From Cyrtodaria siliqua (Eukaryota; Mollusca; Bivalvia; Adapedonta; Hiatellidae), in assembly GCA_037043455.1 (NCBI GenBank), contig JAWPHD010000240.1:124001-188000 (forward strand): a stretch of DNA of 64,000 bases, written 5' to 3'. Under the pieces are notes generated by a model. The model made no database searches. It was not told the origin of the DNA and saw nothing but the letters and a program-made list of their open reading frames with translations. The translations under genes were made by a program, and so were the position numbers. Below are positions 10,676 through 20,033 of the stretch, piece by piece. The first letter of the stretch is position 1, and each line of letters begins with the position of its first letter.

Positions 10676-10754
10676 CTATGGACTGATTGACAGCCTTCAT
10701 ACAGAGATTCTCATAGTGCACCTGTCCTGGCTGTCTTCCATCACCGTCACGGGA
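10676..10754 (-). CDS. DDX11: DDX11/ChlR1-like helicase exon (NLCMKAVNQSIG)
   Basis: Acceptor TACATTTCAG lies before 10754 and donor ATAG|GTAAGA after 10676. In phase 0 from the preceding exon it reads SRDGDGRQPGQVHYE, then NLCMKAVNQSI and the first base of the G codon of motif VI. ENLCMKAVNQSIGRAIRH is the signature junction of DDX11-type helicases: the Q of NQS and the GRAIRH of the next exon form motif VI. The first half (SRDGDGRQPGQ) is the variable linker expected here. Length 79 nt, entering phase 0 and leaving phase 1, fits both neighbours. A 26-bp satellite begins 100 bp upstream of it in the gene's direction. Confidence 0.95.
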
Positions 10755-10854
10755 CTGAAATGTACCAATTTGTTACCGGACTTTATAAATTTGTTCCATG
10801 CCTGCAATTTATGAATGTGTTATGGAACTGTAATATATCCGTTACAAGTTTAAA

Positions 10855-12020
10855 ATTAATCAATTTGGTAGAGGTCTGAAATTGATCAATTTGGAAGGTC
10901 TGAAATTGATCAATTTGGAAGGTCTGAAATTGATCAATTTGGTACAGGTCTGAAACTGAAATTGATAAATTTGGTAGAGGTCTGAAATTGATAAATTTGG
11001 TAGAGGTCTGAAATTGATTTGGTACAGGAATGAAATTGATTATGGTAGAGGTCTGAAATTGATATATTTGGTGCAGGTCTGAAATTGATAAATTTGGTAC
11101 ACGACTGAAATTGATAAATTTGGTACAGGTCTGAAATTGATAAATTTGGTACAGGTCTGAAATTGATAAATTTGGTACAGGACGGAAAATTTATCAGTTT
11201 GGTACAGGACTGAAATTGATCAATTTGGTACAGGACTGAAATTGATAAATTTGGTACAGGTCTGAAATTGATAAATTTGGTACGGTCTGAAATTGATATA
11301 TTTGGTACAGGTATGAAATTGATCAATTTGGTGCAGGTCTGAAATTGATCAATTTGGTACAGGTCTGAAATTGATTTGGTACAGGACTGGAATTGATCAA
11401 TTTGGTACAGGTCTGAAATTGATATATTCTGTACAGGTCTGAAAATGATCAATTTGGTACAGGTCTGAAATTGATTTTGTACAGGACTGAAATCAATCAA
11501 TTTGGTACAGTTCTGAAATTGATATATTTGGTATAGTTCTGAAATTGATCAAGTTGGTACAGCTCTGAAATTGATATATTTGGTATAGTTTTGAAATTGA
11601 TAATTATGATACAGGTCTGAAATTGATCAATTTGGTACAGGACTGAAATTGATCAATTTGGTACAGGACTGAAATTGATCAATTTGGTACAGGTCTGAAA
11701 TTGATATCTTTGGTACAGGTCTGAAACTGATATATTTGGTACAGGTCTGAAATTGATATATTTGGTACAGGTCTGAAATTGATATCTTTGGTACAGGTCT
11801 GAAACTGATATATTTGGTACAGGTCTGAAATTGATATATTTGGTACAGGTCTGAAATTGATCAATTTGGAACAGGACGGAAATTGATCAATTTGGTACTT
11901 GACGGAAATTGATCAATTTGGTACTGGATGGAAATTGATCAATTTGGTATGTGACTGAAGTTTGTCATTAAGTACTTGGACTGAAATTTTATCAATTTGT
12001 TACAGGACTGAAATATATCA
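10855..12020. repeat. 26-bp satellite array, about 45 units
   Basis: Unit: TCTGAAATTGATCAATTTGG plus TACAGG, with ATAAAT/ATATAT/ATCTTT variants. It sits in the DDX11 intron between the exons at 10754 and 13508. Long antisense frames (ISDLYQI repeats) are periodicity artefacts. Confidence 0.95.
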
Positions 12021-12184
12021 ATATACATTTTATTGTAACATTGTTTAAAGATGTCTCTGTATATACTAGAAGGCCACGGTCTACATGTTGAGCCCTATTA
12101 TGAAGAAGTGCAGATTTTTACCAACACCAACGTCAATCCCAAGAGATATTCGTTCCTTCCTTCTATACTTAATATTTAATTAAT

Positions 12185-13100
12185 GTCATTAACAGTGGGG
12201 ATGCATGTCATAGCGGAGACCGGGTGTGACCTATATTTTGTTGAAAGTAGGTCACAGTTAACCAAAATTTTGCACATGATGTTAGATGCATATGGCCACA
12301 AAAAATTAATTACCTGGTTCTCAGGCCACTTGAGAAGAGATGTGGGCGGGTGCATTTTTTTTTACAATCATCTAACATTGGTCAACAGACACGCGGGTGA
12401 TTTTTTTTTATCCAAACTTTAATTCCAATACATGTATTGATGCAAAATATTTTGAAATACATGTGCAATAACCAGTTGGATCTGCTCATCTCTATTGTCG
12501 ATCATTGCCTTACCATTTCTTCCCGACTTCTGCTTCTTTCAATCACAATAAGTCTGTATATTTGTATTAGATCACGCATGAACTTCAATCAACTCGATGA
12601 CACCGCCATTATTGCATGTTGTTGTGAGACTTTGTCGATTAGACGCTTAAATAAATCGCCTGTTGTGTAGCACCTACTAGTTCCAAGCGTCTCAAGCGTC
12701 TGACTCTCCTAGATTGGTACCCGTATGACTGCAACACTCACAAGCTAGCGAGCAGAGCGGCAGATAGTCGGCCGCGCACCAGTCTACCCACAAGGGGATT
12801 GCCCTGAGGTAGTTGCATGTAAAAACAGGAACGAACTTGGATGCTGAACTTTTTTCTGGAAATTTCGGTAGCGTATTTCCAATTTTTTATTTTATTACTT
12901 TTGAGATAAAATCGGCAATGCGGCACCAAAAAAAGACATGCGGGCGGGCCTGAGAACCAGGTAATTAATTTTTTATGGCCTATACAGAACATTGTGATGA
13001 AGTTTGGCAAAAATCCTGCGAGAAAGAAGTAAGATACACATAGTGGAGACCAGATGTGACCTATATTTTGTTGACAGACAGACGGATGGACGAATGAACA
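12185..13100. repeat. Interspersed repeat ending in a GACAGACGGATGGACG tract, split by an insertion
   Basis: The phrase GGTGTGACCTATATTTTGTTG near 12223 recurs near 13048 (GATGTGACCTATATTTTGTTG). The right part runs into GACAGACAGACGGATGGACG. TAGATGCATAT and ACAGAACATTGTGATGAAG join once the MITE 12294-12980 is removed. Confidence 0.55.
12294..12980. mobile_element. PIF/Harbinger-like MITE
   Basis: Terminal inverted repeats of about 34 bp start GGCCACAAAAAATTAATTAC and, on the other strand, GGCCATAAAAAATTAATTAC. Both continue into CTGGTTCTCAGGCC. It is flanked by TAT at 12291-12293 and 12981-12983, a 3-bp target duplication. The GGCCA start and GGTTC phrase resemble the element at 55947-57861. 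Non-coding. Confidence 0.8.
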
Positions 13101-13312
13101 AACTGACACACATACACCCAGACGACATTGTGATCGCTAAGTCGAGATTCGTAAACAGGCTCGACAAAAACTGTGACACCAAGGCAGGGCCAAATTTGAC
13201 CCCAGGGTCACCAACTGAACAAACTTGGTAGAGGACCATAAACTTATAAGTGGAGAAGTGCTCTCCAAATATAGCGTCGAAGTAGTTCAAATCTTGAAGT
13301 GGAACAGGACAC

Positions 13313-13592
13313 TCCCACCATCATAATACTTACATAGTTGGTACTGAGGTAGTCCATTTTCTCCTTCAATTCCGGAGAGCTGATATTGGGGTATGGCATA
13401 CCCACCATCTTAATACTTACATAGTTGGCATAGAGGTAGTCCATTTTCTCCTTCAATTCCGGAGAGATGATATTGGCGTATGGCATACCCACCATCCTAA
13501 TACTTACATAGTTGGCATTGAGGTAGTCCATTTTCTCCTTCAATTCTGGAGAGTTGATGTTGGGGTATGGCATGCCCACCATCATAACACAC
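13313..13592 (-). repeat. Threefold in-frame 87-bp tandem copy of a DDX11 exon with its splice donor
   Basis: Three units each encode MVGMPY(P/A)NI.SPELKEKM and DYL..NY, then VSI from GTAAGTATT, which is also the splice donor. Donors sit after 13508, 13421 and 13334, exactly 87 bp apart. The frame is open through all three; the copies differ at about a tenth of positions while SPELKEKMDYL is identical. A stub of a fourth unit (ATGGTGGGAGTG) follows. Use of a distal donor would add 29 or 58 residues. Confidence 0.9.
13508..13592 (-). CDS. DDX11: DDX11/ChlR1-like helicase exon (MVGMPYPN)
   Basis: Acceptor CCTTGTCCAG lies before 13592 and donor CTAT|GTAAGT after 13508. Its first G completes the R codon left by the exon at 14102, and it then reads CVMMVGMPYPNINSPELKE and KMDYLNANY. 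This segment directly follows helicase motif V in DDX11 and is one of its best-conserved stretches. Length 85 nt, leaving phase 0. Two further copies of nearly the whole exon and its donor lie immediately downstream, so which donor is used cannot be told from sequence alone. Confidence 0.93.
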
Positions 13593-13712
13593 CTGGACAA
13601 GGAAGGGAAAATCCAAGTATAAAGTCCAATTGGGATGAATTCAAGAAAACAATATTTTACCTATAAAACGAGTTCAACAGTTTTTATATTTTAAAACTGG
13701 TAAAGTGTTTAA

Positions 13713-13978
13713 AGGGACACACGGCAATCTTGATTTTTTTTTAAAAAAACATCCCATTTTTCTGTATAACTTGCATTTGTTCAATCATTAATATTAATTA
13801 CAAGAAAAGTATAGTTTTTGTTTATTACTAACTGTTGATTATATTTTAACCAATATGTAAAGCTTTGGTAGAATAAAAAGAACAAATGAAAACTCTTTAT
13901 ATTATTATATGCAAACAGGTTTAAAAAAGCAAAATGATACTGGATTAATAACTTAAGATGCTAATTTTAAAGCTTGCT
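13713..13978. mobile_element. TTAA MITE family 1, truncated
   Basis: TTAA at 13709-13712, then AGGGACACACGGCAATCTTG. The body matches the reverse complement of 6471-6779 (AACTTGCATTTGTT, TTACTAACTGTTGAT, GGTAGAATAA, AAATGATACTG, GATGCTAATTTTAA). It stops about 35 bp short of the expected far end. Confidence 0.75.
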
Positions 13979-14101
13979 AACAGCGCCTCCTCCCATCGGG
14001 TGAGAAATTCATCTAATTTTGATACTCATGATGGATTTTTATAAGTCTCATTTCATAAATACAATCAAGTTCTTCAAAACTATTATTTTGTTGTCACCTA
14101 C

Positions 14102-14193
14102 CTTCCAAGATCATCGGAGAAGTTGATACCTTCACTCATCTTGCCCCCCACCACACAGAACAGTATCGACCCTGTCACGCTGCCACAACACTT
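14102..14193 (-). CDS. DDX11: DDX11/ChlR1-like helicase exon (motif [11 protein letters not shown])
   Basis: Acceptor TGTGGTTAG lies before 14193 and donor GGAAG|GTAGGT after 14102. In phase 0 from the 18324-18392 exon it reads [19 protein letters not shown], then [11 protein letters not shown], and leaves AG of an R codon completed by the next exon. [12 protein letters not shown] is motif V of XPD/DDX11-family helicases, which couples ATP and DNA binding in the second RecA-like domain. All expected residues are present and the 92-nt length keeps frame. Confidence 0.95.
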
Positions 14194-14451
14194 CTAACCA
14201 CAGAAAATATACAAAATATTGCATGCAATGAAATTAACCTGAAGGAGACACGTGAAGATGAATTACGGAAGTGGAAGGTGACAAGTACAGATAAACTATA
14301 GAACTATTAACTTTCAGTGACAAATAAATATACCTTTTCAAAATCAGTTGAGAAACAAAATAAAATGTCTTTGATAGGGCAACTTCAAAACAATTTTCTG
14401 CTCTACCAAAGTGTTGGAAATAGAAAAGATTTTTCTCAGAATTTCTATACA

Positions 14452-14712
14452 ACTAGAAATGTGTCCACGGGAAACGGATGCCCCAAATGAAAACAATAAA
14501 CGTAAAACGCTAAATTTTATAAAAAATTGGCCTTTACTCCGGTAATACAATTTGGATTTCGACGCCAAATCGATATACACATCCTGACATCAAAGTAAAG
14601 TTTCGAAACAATCGGTTGAACAGACACACAAACTTTTTGGGATGGATAAAAGGACACTTGGACAGACATGGCTAACGCTATATGCCCCCTCACCATCCAG
14701 GTGGGGACATAA
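14452..14712. mobile_element. Short pearl-like element (ACTAGAAATGTGTCC type)
   Basis: It starts ACTAGAAATGTGTCCACGGG and GGATGCCCC. It ends in a hairpin TATGCCCCCTCACC...GGTGGGGACATA followed by AAAA. The 5' start is shared with the longer element at 15729, but the interior lacks tandem cores. Confidence 0.65.
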
Positions 14713-14820
14713 AAATGGTTTTGATCTAAACCAAGACACACTGAACGTTTTATTGCAAAATATTTAAGCTGTTATTTGAAATGTCCCAAATTTCTGCTGA
14801 CTCAGCCAGCAACACGGATC

Positions 14821-15572
14821 AAACTAGAACTATCACTGAAGGTGATGAATACCCCCGCTTAAATTCCATGTCAAACAAGGGGCCATAATTCTGTAATAAA
14901 TTAGACAATCGACAATGGGTGATGTAGAGGGACATGAGGTCATCAGCTGTTATGTGTTTATGAAGTATGGGAACAACACATTCAAAACTGTTTGAGGAAT
15001 GCAAGTAATAACAAGAGCACTGCCTGCGGGTGCCTGACGCTCATCTTGTCATGGACCTTAATCAAAATTCTTCAAAAAGGTGCATAACTGTTGTAAAATG
15101 CACAAGAGTTATGAAACTTGATTTGCTGTGTGATGTTATGATGTAAATAAACTATGCAAAGTTTCAAAGCTGTAGCTATAAGAGTTACTGAAAAAAGTGG
15201 ACCTTAAAGCAAAACTTAACCAAAATTCTTAGTTCAAAAAGGGGCATAACTCTTGCAAAATGCAAAACAGTGTTATGAAACTTGATTTGCTGTGTGATGT
15301 TATGATGCAGAACAACTATGCAAAGTTTCAAGCTGTAGCTGTAAGAGTTACTGTAAAAAGTGGACCTTTAACGCAAAACTTAACCAAGATTCATGCAGAC
15401 GACAACGAAGCAGACGCCGATCAAGTCATGACAATAACTCATCTCGTTTTTACAAAAACAGACAAGCTAAAAATGTGTTACGCAACAGGATGAAAATGTG
15501 TTACGTGACGCGATGTAAGGGACACTGGATTCCTATATAGACCCCACTTCACTCTGTGAAAGCGGGAGTATA
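14821..15572. mobile_element. ATACCCCCGCT-type short element, interrupted
   Basis: It starts ACTAGAACTATCACTGAAGG then GATGAATACCCCCGCT, and ends AAGCGGGAGTATA. Compared with 5205-5391, an extra 458 bp (15011-15468) interrupts it after GCAAGTAAT. It contains TGACGTCA only just beyond its end (15589). Confidence 0.65.
15011..15468. mobile_element. Pearl-like element nested in 14821-15572
   Basis: It starts ACAAGAGCACTGCCTGCGGG followed by TGCCTGACGCTCATCTTGTC. The core has two to three units of AAACTTGATTTGCTGTGTGA, TGTTATGATG and AAGAGTTACTG. It ends near GACAAGCT before AAAAATGTGTTA. The uninterrupted sequence GCAAGTAATAAAAATGTGTTA at about 5298-5318 shows the unoccupied site. Confidence 0.65.
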
Positions 15573-15728
15573 AATATTCCAGTTCCAATGACGTCAAATT
15601 TATGTAAGAATTATCAAAATACACAATACATACAAGCAAGGTTTTATGCAAGCGTAAAATAGCTGCTGAGAGACAAACATTAACATAATATAAATATATC
15701 AAGTCACGGGTGTTAAAACAATATTGAA

Positions 15729-16683
15729 ACTAGAAATGTGTCCATAGGACACGGATGCCCCCGGTATAAGTTACTAGAACTATGAATTTGCCAAAAAAAT
15801 GATAAGGTACAAGTGGGAGAAGCAGTGGTGAATGGATAAAATAATAGATATACAATGCAATTATATGTATTCAAAGTCAGTATATGCAACAACAAATTTG
15901 TATATGAAAAGTATTTACATATAACTCACTGTCCCATCATATTTCAGAGCACTGTCACCATCACATTCGAGAAGGTGAACCAGTGAATGGTCAGAGAAAT
16001 ATGTAGGAAAACACTGGCAATTGGCTTATCATCCCGCTTTGTGTGGAAGGCTAGGTCTAACGTGGAGCCACTGATATGGATAGGGCCCTGCACCAGTTGT
16101 ATATATGAATTCAAAACATGGACCGTTTCAAAAGTTATTGAGCGGAAAAGGGGTCATAACTTCTTCAGAAATTAACCGATGTTGACCTAAATCGAACTTG
16201 GCCTGTATTTTATAATTTCACAGCTACACACCAAATATATATTACAAACATGGACCCTTTCAAAAGTTATTGAGCGGAAACCAATTTGTTGCAGAAAATC
16301 AAGTCAAAAGGGGCCACAACTCCTGCATAAAATGAGCAACGTTGACCGAAATCAAACTTGACCTGTATTTTATAATTACACAGCTACACACCAAATATTA
16401 ATTAGAAACATGGACCCTTTCAAAAGTTATTGAGCGTAAACCAATTTGTTGCAGAAAACTAAGTCAAAAAGGGGCCACAACTCCTGCATAAAATGAGCAA
16501 CGTTGACCGAAATCGAACTTGACCTGTATTTCATAATTACACAGCTACACACAAATATTAATTACAAACATGGACCCTTTCAAAAGTTATTGAGCGGAAA
16601 CTATTTCAGAAGGGACGGACGGAAGGGACGGACGGACAGGGGTAACACTTAATGCCCCTTTCGGCATTGAATGCCGGGGGCAT
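15729..16683. mobile_element. Pearl/Helentron-like element with ~155-bp tandem core
   Basis: The 5' start is ACTAGAAATGTGTCCATAGG...GGATGCCCCC. The core has about three units of ACATGGACCCTTTCAAAAGT, TATTGAGCGGAAAC, GGGGCCACAACTCCTGCATA and TTACACAGCTACACACC. Then comes an (ACGG)-like tract (GGGACGGACGG) and a 3' hairpin ATGCCCC.TTT.CGGCAT/ATGCCG.GGGGCAT ending at 16683. The paralogous segment at 42562-43078 lacks it cleanly. Confidence 0.75.
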
Positions 16684-17065
16684 AAAAAAAAATGTTGCCA
16701 TGGAGACACGACACAAACGTTTTTTCTTACCAGACACATTCTTCCCGATTTTTACCATCAGTTCTTCCTACAAAACATTTTGAATCACCTTGCTTCTTTC
16801 TCTTAAAATACCTTGCCATCATATCACATGCCTAACATATTGATAACAATTCACACTTGTAACACGACGTGCTAGAAATACACATCAACACAGAAATACA
16901 ATTGTTCACATGTAAGGGATATGTGTCCGTAAGCGTGTGCATTACAACACATACAAACTGTTCACTGCTCCCATGGTTATTATAAGATTGTGTTATCAAA
17001 GTAAAAATGTAAAGGAACTATCGTTACCATACCATTTGCAATAATGAAAACCATAATAATGAAAA
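16684..17065. repeat. Segment duplicated at 42640-43078
   Basis: Shared phrases in order: TTCTTCC.A.TTTTACCATCA, GTTCTTCCTAC, GAAATACAATTGTTCACATG, TAAGGGAT, GTTCACTGCT, TTATAAGATTG.GTTATC, AATAATGAAAACCATA. With the flank left of 15729 this makes a diverged paralogue or an old transposon copy. Confidence 0.7.
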
Positions 17066-17925
17066 TTAAAATAAATTAAAAAATCTGCAGGCTTGAACCC
17101 TAACTTTCCCAGCACTAACACGACGCCTCAATCAACTGTGCTACAGAGGTCAATGAACGTTTTTTCACTAATATACATATAATTACTGCATGCTACACTT
17201 CAGTAGACTGATTTACGAAAATGTTATTTCAGCAAGTGAAAGGGTAACCTTTTAACGCAAAATATGTGTTTATACCAGTCAAGATTGTTAAGACTAGTTC
17301 ACTAGGAATTAAAGGAAGTCGCTCGCCCTGTAGGACTAGTAGATAGAATAAGCTACTCGCCCTTAACAACTTTCCACCTGCCGTTACCTAAATGCAATTT
17401 ACAACGTTACATTAACTCAAAACTAAATATTCTTTTCAAGAATGTTGCCTCTTTTATTCGTCCAATTTTTGAGGAAAAAAAACGATATAAAATGAGTTTG
17501 TTTTTACCATATGGCCCGATATTAGCCGATGTCGATGTAAACAAATGCACCGGGCGTGAACTTCAGATTGCTTACCAGTTACCAGCTTACCTTCGTTGTG
17601 GCATATGTATATCGACTTTTCAGTGAAGAAACACAATGAAACTGTCTATCATAATTGCCTAGCATTGGACGAGCACTTTCTAATCTCACAACCGGTTAAT
17701 TTAAATCTTATTTCTTATTTCAGTCGTTTTCTTACTCCAAAAGTTTTAAACATGCGTTTATTTTTATTTTTACTGTAAAATGTCAGTCGCCCTTTTCGAC
17801 TAGTACAGCTAAATTCTTCCTGAAATTTTACACCCCTGATGCTTATCATCAGCTACATGATTCACAGTCTGTTAACCATAGACAAATACAAAACCCATAT
17901 AAGGATCATGCCTTTGGCAGCTGAA
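17066..17925. other. Unassigned intronic DNA
   Basis: AT-rich. A short inverted tRNA-like phrase (GACGCCTCAATCAACTGTGC, about 17123) is too degenerate to call. No exon recognised. Confidence 0.45.
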
Positions 17926-18070
17926 TAACTAGAACTATCACTGAAGGTGATTAATTCCCCTGCGAACGCATATTTCTCATAAAGTTTCGTGAAAATCAAT
18001 CAAGGGGCTTGAAGAAATAGCGCGCACAAGATTTTGAACCGACCTACCAACCGGGGACAGAGCGACTCCG
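17926..18070. mobile_element. 5' fragment of an ACTAGAACTATCACTGAAGG element
   Basis: The first ~35 bp match 14821 (ACTAGAACTATCACTGAAGG, then GATTAATTCCCCTGCG). The right end is not visible, so it is a fragment. Confidence 0.5.
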
Positions 18071-18099
18071 ATAAATATTATGCTCCGTCAAACTTCATC

Positions 18100-18337
18100 A
18101 TTGATGTCATGTTTTTCATGTTTGACCCAAGGCGTACCTGTATACAAGCTAGGTATAAATATGATGCCATGGATGGCGTGTTTCAATTAGGTCATTCATG
18201 ACGTTTTTCATGTTTGACCCAGGGCGTACCTGTATACAAGCTAGGTAGAAATACGATGCCATGGATGACGTTTTTCTATTAGGTCATTTATGACATGTTT
18301 TTCATGTTTGAACCAAGGCGTACCTGTATACAAGCTG
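18100..18337 (-). repeat. ~93-bp tandem repeat carrying extra copies of a splice donor
   Basis: Three units contain CATGTTTTTCATGTTTGA, then GGCGTACCTGTATACAAGCT. On the gene strand that last phrase is AGCTTGTATACAG|GTACGCC, the end and donor of the 18324-18392 exon. Candidate donors follow 18324 (real exon), 18230 and 18138. The extra copies carry only about 13 exonic bases. Confidence 0.8.
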
Positions 18338-18392
18338 TATAATCTCCCAACACCTGATCCACCTGACCAGCTCTCTTGGGTTCTCTAAACAC
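18324..18392 (-). CDS. DDX11: DDX11/ChlR1-like helicase exon (VFREPK...)
   Basis: Acceptor TTGACATTTCAG lies before 18392 and donor TACAG|GTACGC after 18324. In phase 0 it reads VFREPKRAGQVDQVLGDYTA then CIQ: 23 codons, phase 0 at both ends. The (I/V)F.EPK......VDQVL..Y phrase is the conserved linker between motif IV and motif V in DDX11. It joins KKK of the 19504-19653 exon to KCCGSVTG of the 14102-14193 exon. Its donor is part of a local threefold repeat. Confidence 0.93.
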
Positions 18393-18737
18393 CTGAAATG
18401 TCAAATTCACTGGATTGAATACAAATTAATCGACTTATTTCATGTCATTGTGTGACGGACAGTATTTAACCCTTAACCCGCTAAGCACGACTACAATAGC
18501 CTTTGCGTCCACTGTAAACCCAGATCAGCCAACGAGTAACCCTTTGTCACATAAATGGAATGGTCTTAATTCAAAGAAGGAACAGTCTGTACAATGACAC
18601 AAAGACAGCCGAATACTCAGTACTTTATTCCGTTTCTTGTTGATTAATGGTATATAGTTCTTTTATATTATTTGCAGTTATTTCGTCCTTGTTTAAAAAC
18701 GTTTTCTGTTAAGTCGGTCTCCAACACTTTAACCTTT

Positions 18738-18990
18738 TAGAATTGACCTGAATTGGATTTTCTAAGGTCATATGTCGACTTATCCAGCTTCCATTGGTGG
18801 AGGAAGACCCCAGGTGGTCCTCCAGGCAATTTTTGTGCACGGGCGAGAACCTGGGTAGAACCACTGACTTTTCGCAAACCAGCTGGATAGTTTCCTAACA
18901 TAAAGATTCCTAGACCCATGGTGGATCGAACCAACAGTGGTGAGGGCAACTCACTTAAAGTCAAAGGCTCTAACCACTTGGTCTTAGACA
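18738..18990 (-). mobile_element. SINE family D, diverged copy
   Basis: Read on the minus strand it has a tRNA-like B-box GGTTCGATCC, then TAGGAATCTTTATGT, CTATCCAGCTGG, GTGGTTCTACCCAGG, GGGGTCTTCCTCCACCA, and ends AAAATCCAATTCA. It matches 32202-32471 with many changes and its first bases are decayed. Confidence 0.75.
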
Positions 18991-19111
18991 TAATATTTCG
19001 GAAATGGTGTGGGTTTAATTTTTTTTTATAACATTCTCTCACAAACTATGCTATGAAATAAAGTTCTGAAACAGTAGCTCTCTTTGCGCTATATTGCCAG
19101 AAAATGTATTT

Positions 19112-19323
19112 TTTGTATTTTATGGTGTTTTACGTCATTTTCAACGCATGTCAAGTTATATATATGACGGTCGATTTGTTTGTGGTGGAGGCTAACCCAC
19201 TTTTCCTGGGTAGAACCAGTACTGTACACCTCCCGCCATCTGTAAGAATTGACACTTCCTCACTCACCAGTCAAGCTCCCAGTGGGATTCGAACCCGCAG
19301 CGGTGAGGCGAGAAGGTTGCAAG
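19112..19323 (-). mobile_element. SINE family A, minus strand
   Basis: The reverse complement reads CCTCACCGCTGCGGGTTCGA (B-box), GAGCTTGACTGGTGAGTGAGG, the GTACAGTACTGGTTCTACCC body, GACGGTCATATATA and GACGTAAAACACCATAAAA. The A-box half of the head is degraded. Confidence 0.78.
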
Positions 19324-19503
19324 AAAATGTGTAAGTAATAAGCTATACTGCAAGAAAATGCATACAGTAATACGATATATTGCAAGAAAATATTAAAATT
19401 AAAAGATTATGTTGTACAGTTTAACTTTTTAAACTGAAAATGATAACAAATTGTTTTTGCTTTTTACCAAACAGTAAAAAAGATTTTATCATTAGAACAA
19501 TAC

Positions 19504-19653
19504 CTTCTTTTTGCAGGCCAACTTTACGATGACGCCAGTCTTCTCCCAGTGTGTGTAGACCAGCTTTTCGTAGTCATACGAGGGGAAGAAGCAGATCACT
19601 CCACCTGGGATGATGTTACATACATTACACACAAGGCGCCCAAGTTCATCCAA
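19504..19653 (-). CDS. DDX11: DDX11/ChlR1-like helicase exon (motif IV, GGVICFFPSY)
   Basis: Acceptor TTCATTTCAG lies before 19653 and donor AAGAAG|GTATTG after 19504. It reads LDELGRLVCNVCNIIPGGVI, then CFFPSYDYEKLVYTHWEKTG and VIVKLACKKK: exactly 50 codons, phase 0 at both ends. PGGV.CFFPSY is motif IV of XPD/FANCJ/DDX11 helicases at the start of the second RecA-like domain, and DELGR ahead of it fits DDX11. The expected preceding exon (SCGHV...LEFTF region) was not recognised within the window, so the gene must continue across a large intron or beyond the edge. Confidence 0.95.
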
Positions 19654-19691
19654 CTGAAATGAATTCACTCTTAAGATTATGGTTTGATCTT

Positions 19692-19960
19692 TAACAAGAG
19701 CACCAAGCGGGTCTGCATCACTCTACTGGTTTAAGGCCCACTGTACAGTGTCCGAAATCTTCTTCTTTTTTTTTTTTTTGAAACTGATCTCACTAGAAAC
19801 ATCTTCCCTTAAATTCTTAAGAAATCGGAGTCAAAAACCAGCTTTCATGCTCTTAATAAGCTTTTGTCTTTGATTTGACATAATGACCTAGTTTTTACCA
19901 CATGACCTATTTATCAAAGGAACCTAGATGTCAATGACACCTTCTGACCAAGTTTGGTTA
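19692..19960. mobile_element. Start of an AACAAGAGCACC-type repeat
   Basis: AACAAGAGCACCAAGCGGGT resembles the start of the nested element at 15011. The right end is not recognised. Confidence 0.4.
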
Positions 19961-20033
19961 AAATCATGCAAAATATGAAGGCACCATCACGTTTACAAGC
20001 TTTTCATTTGATATACTATTTGATATAGCATGG

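Noticed and set aside
10934..11864. Antisense frames with ISDLYQI repeats
   Set aside because: Periodicity of the 26-bp satellite.
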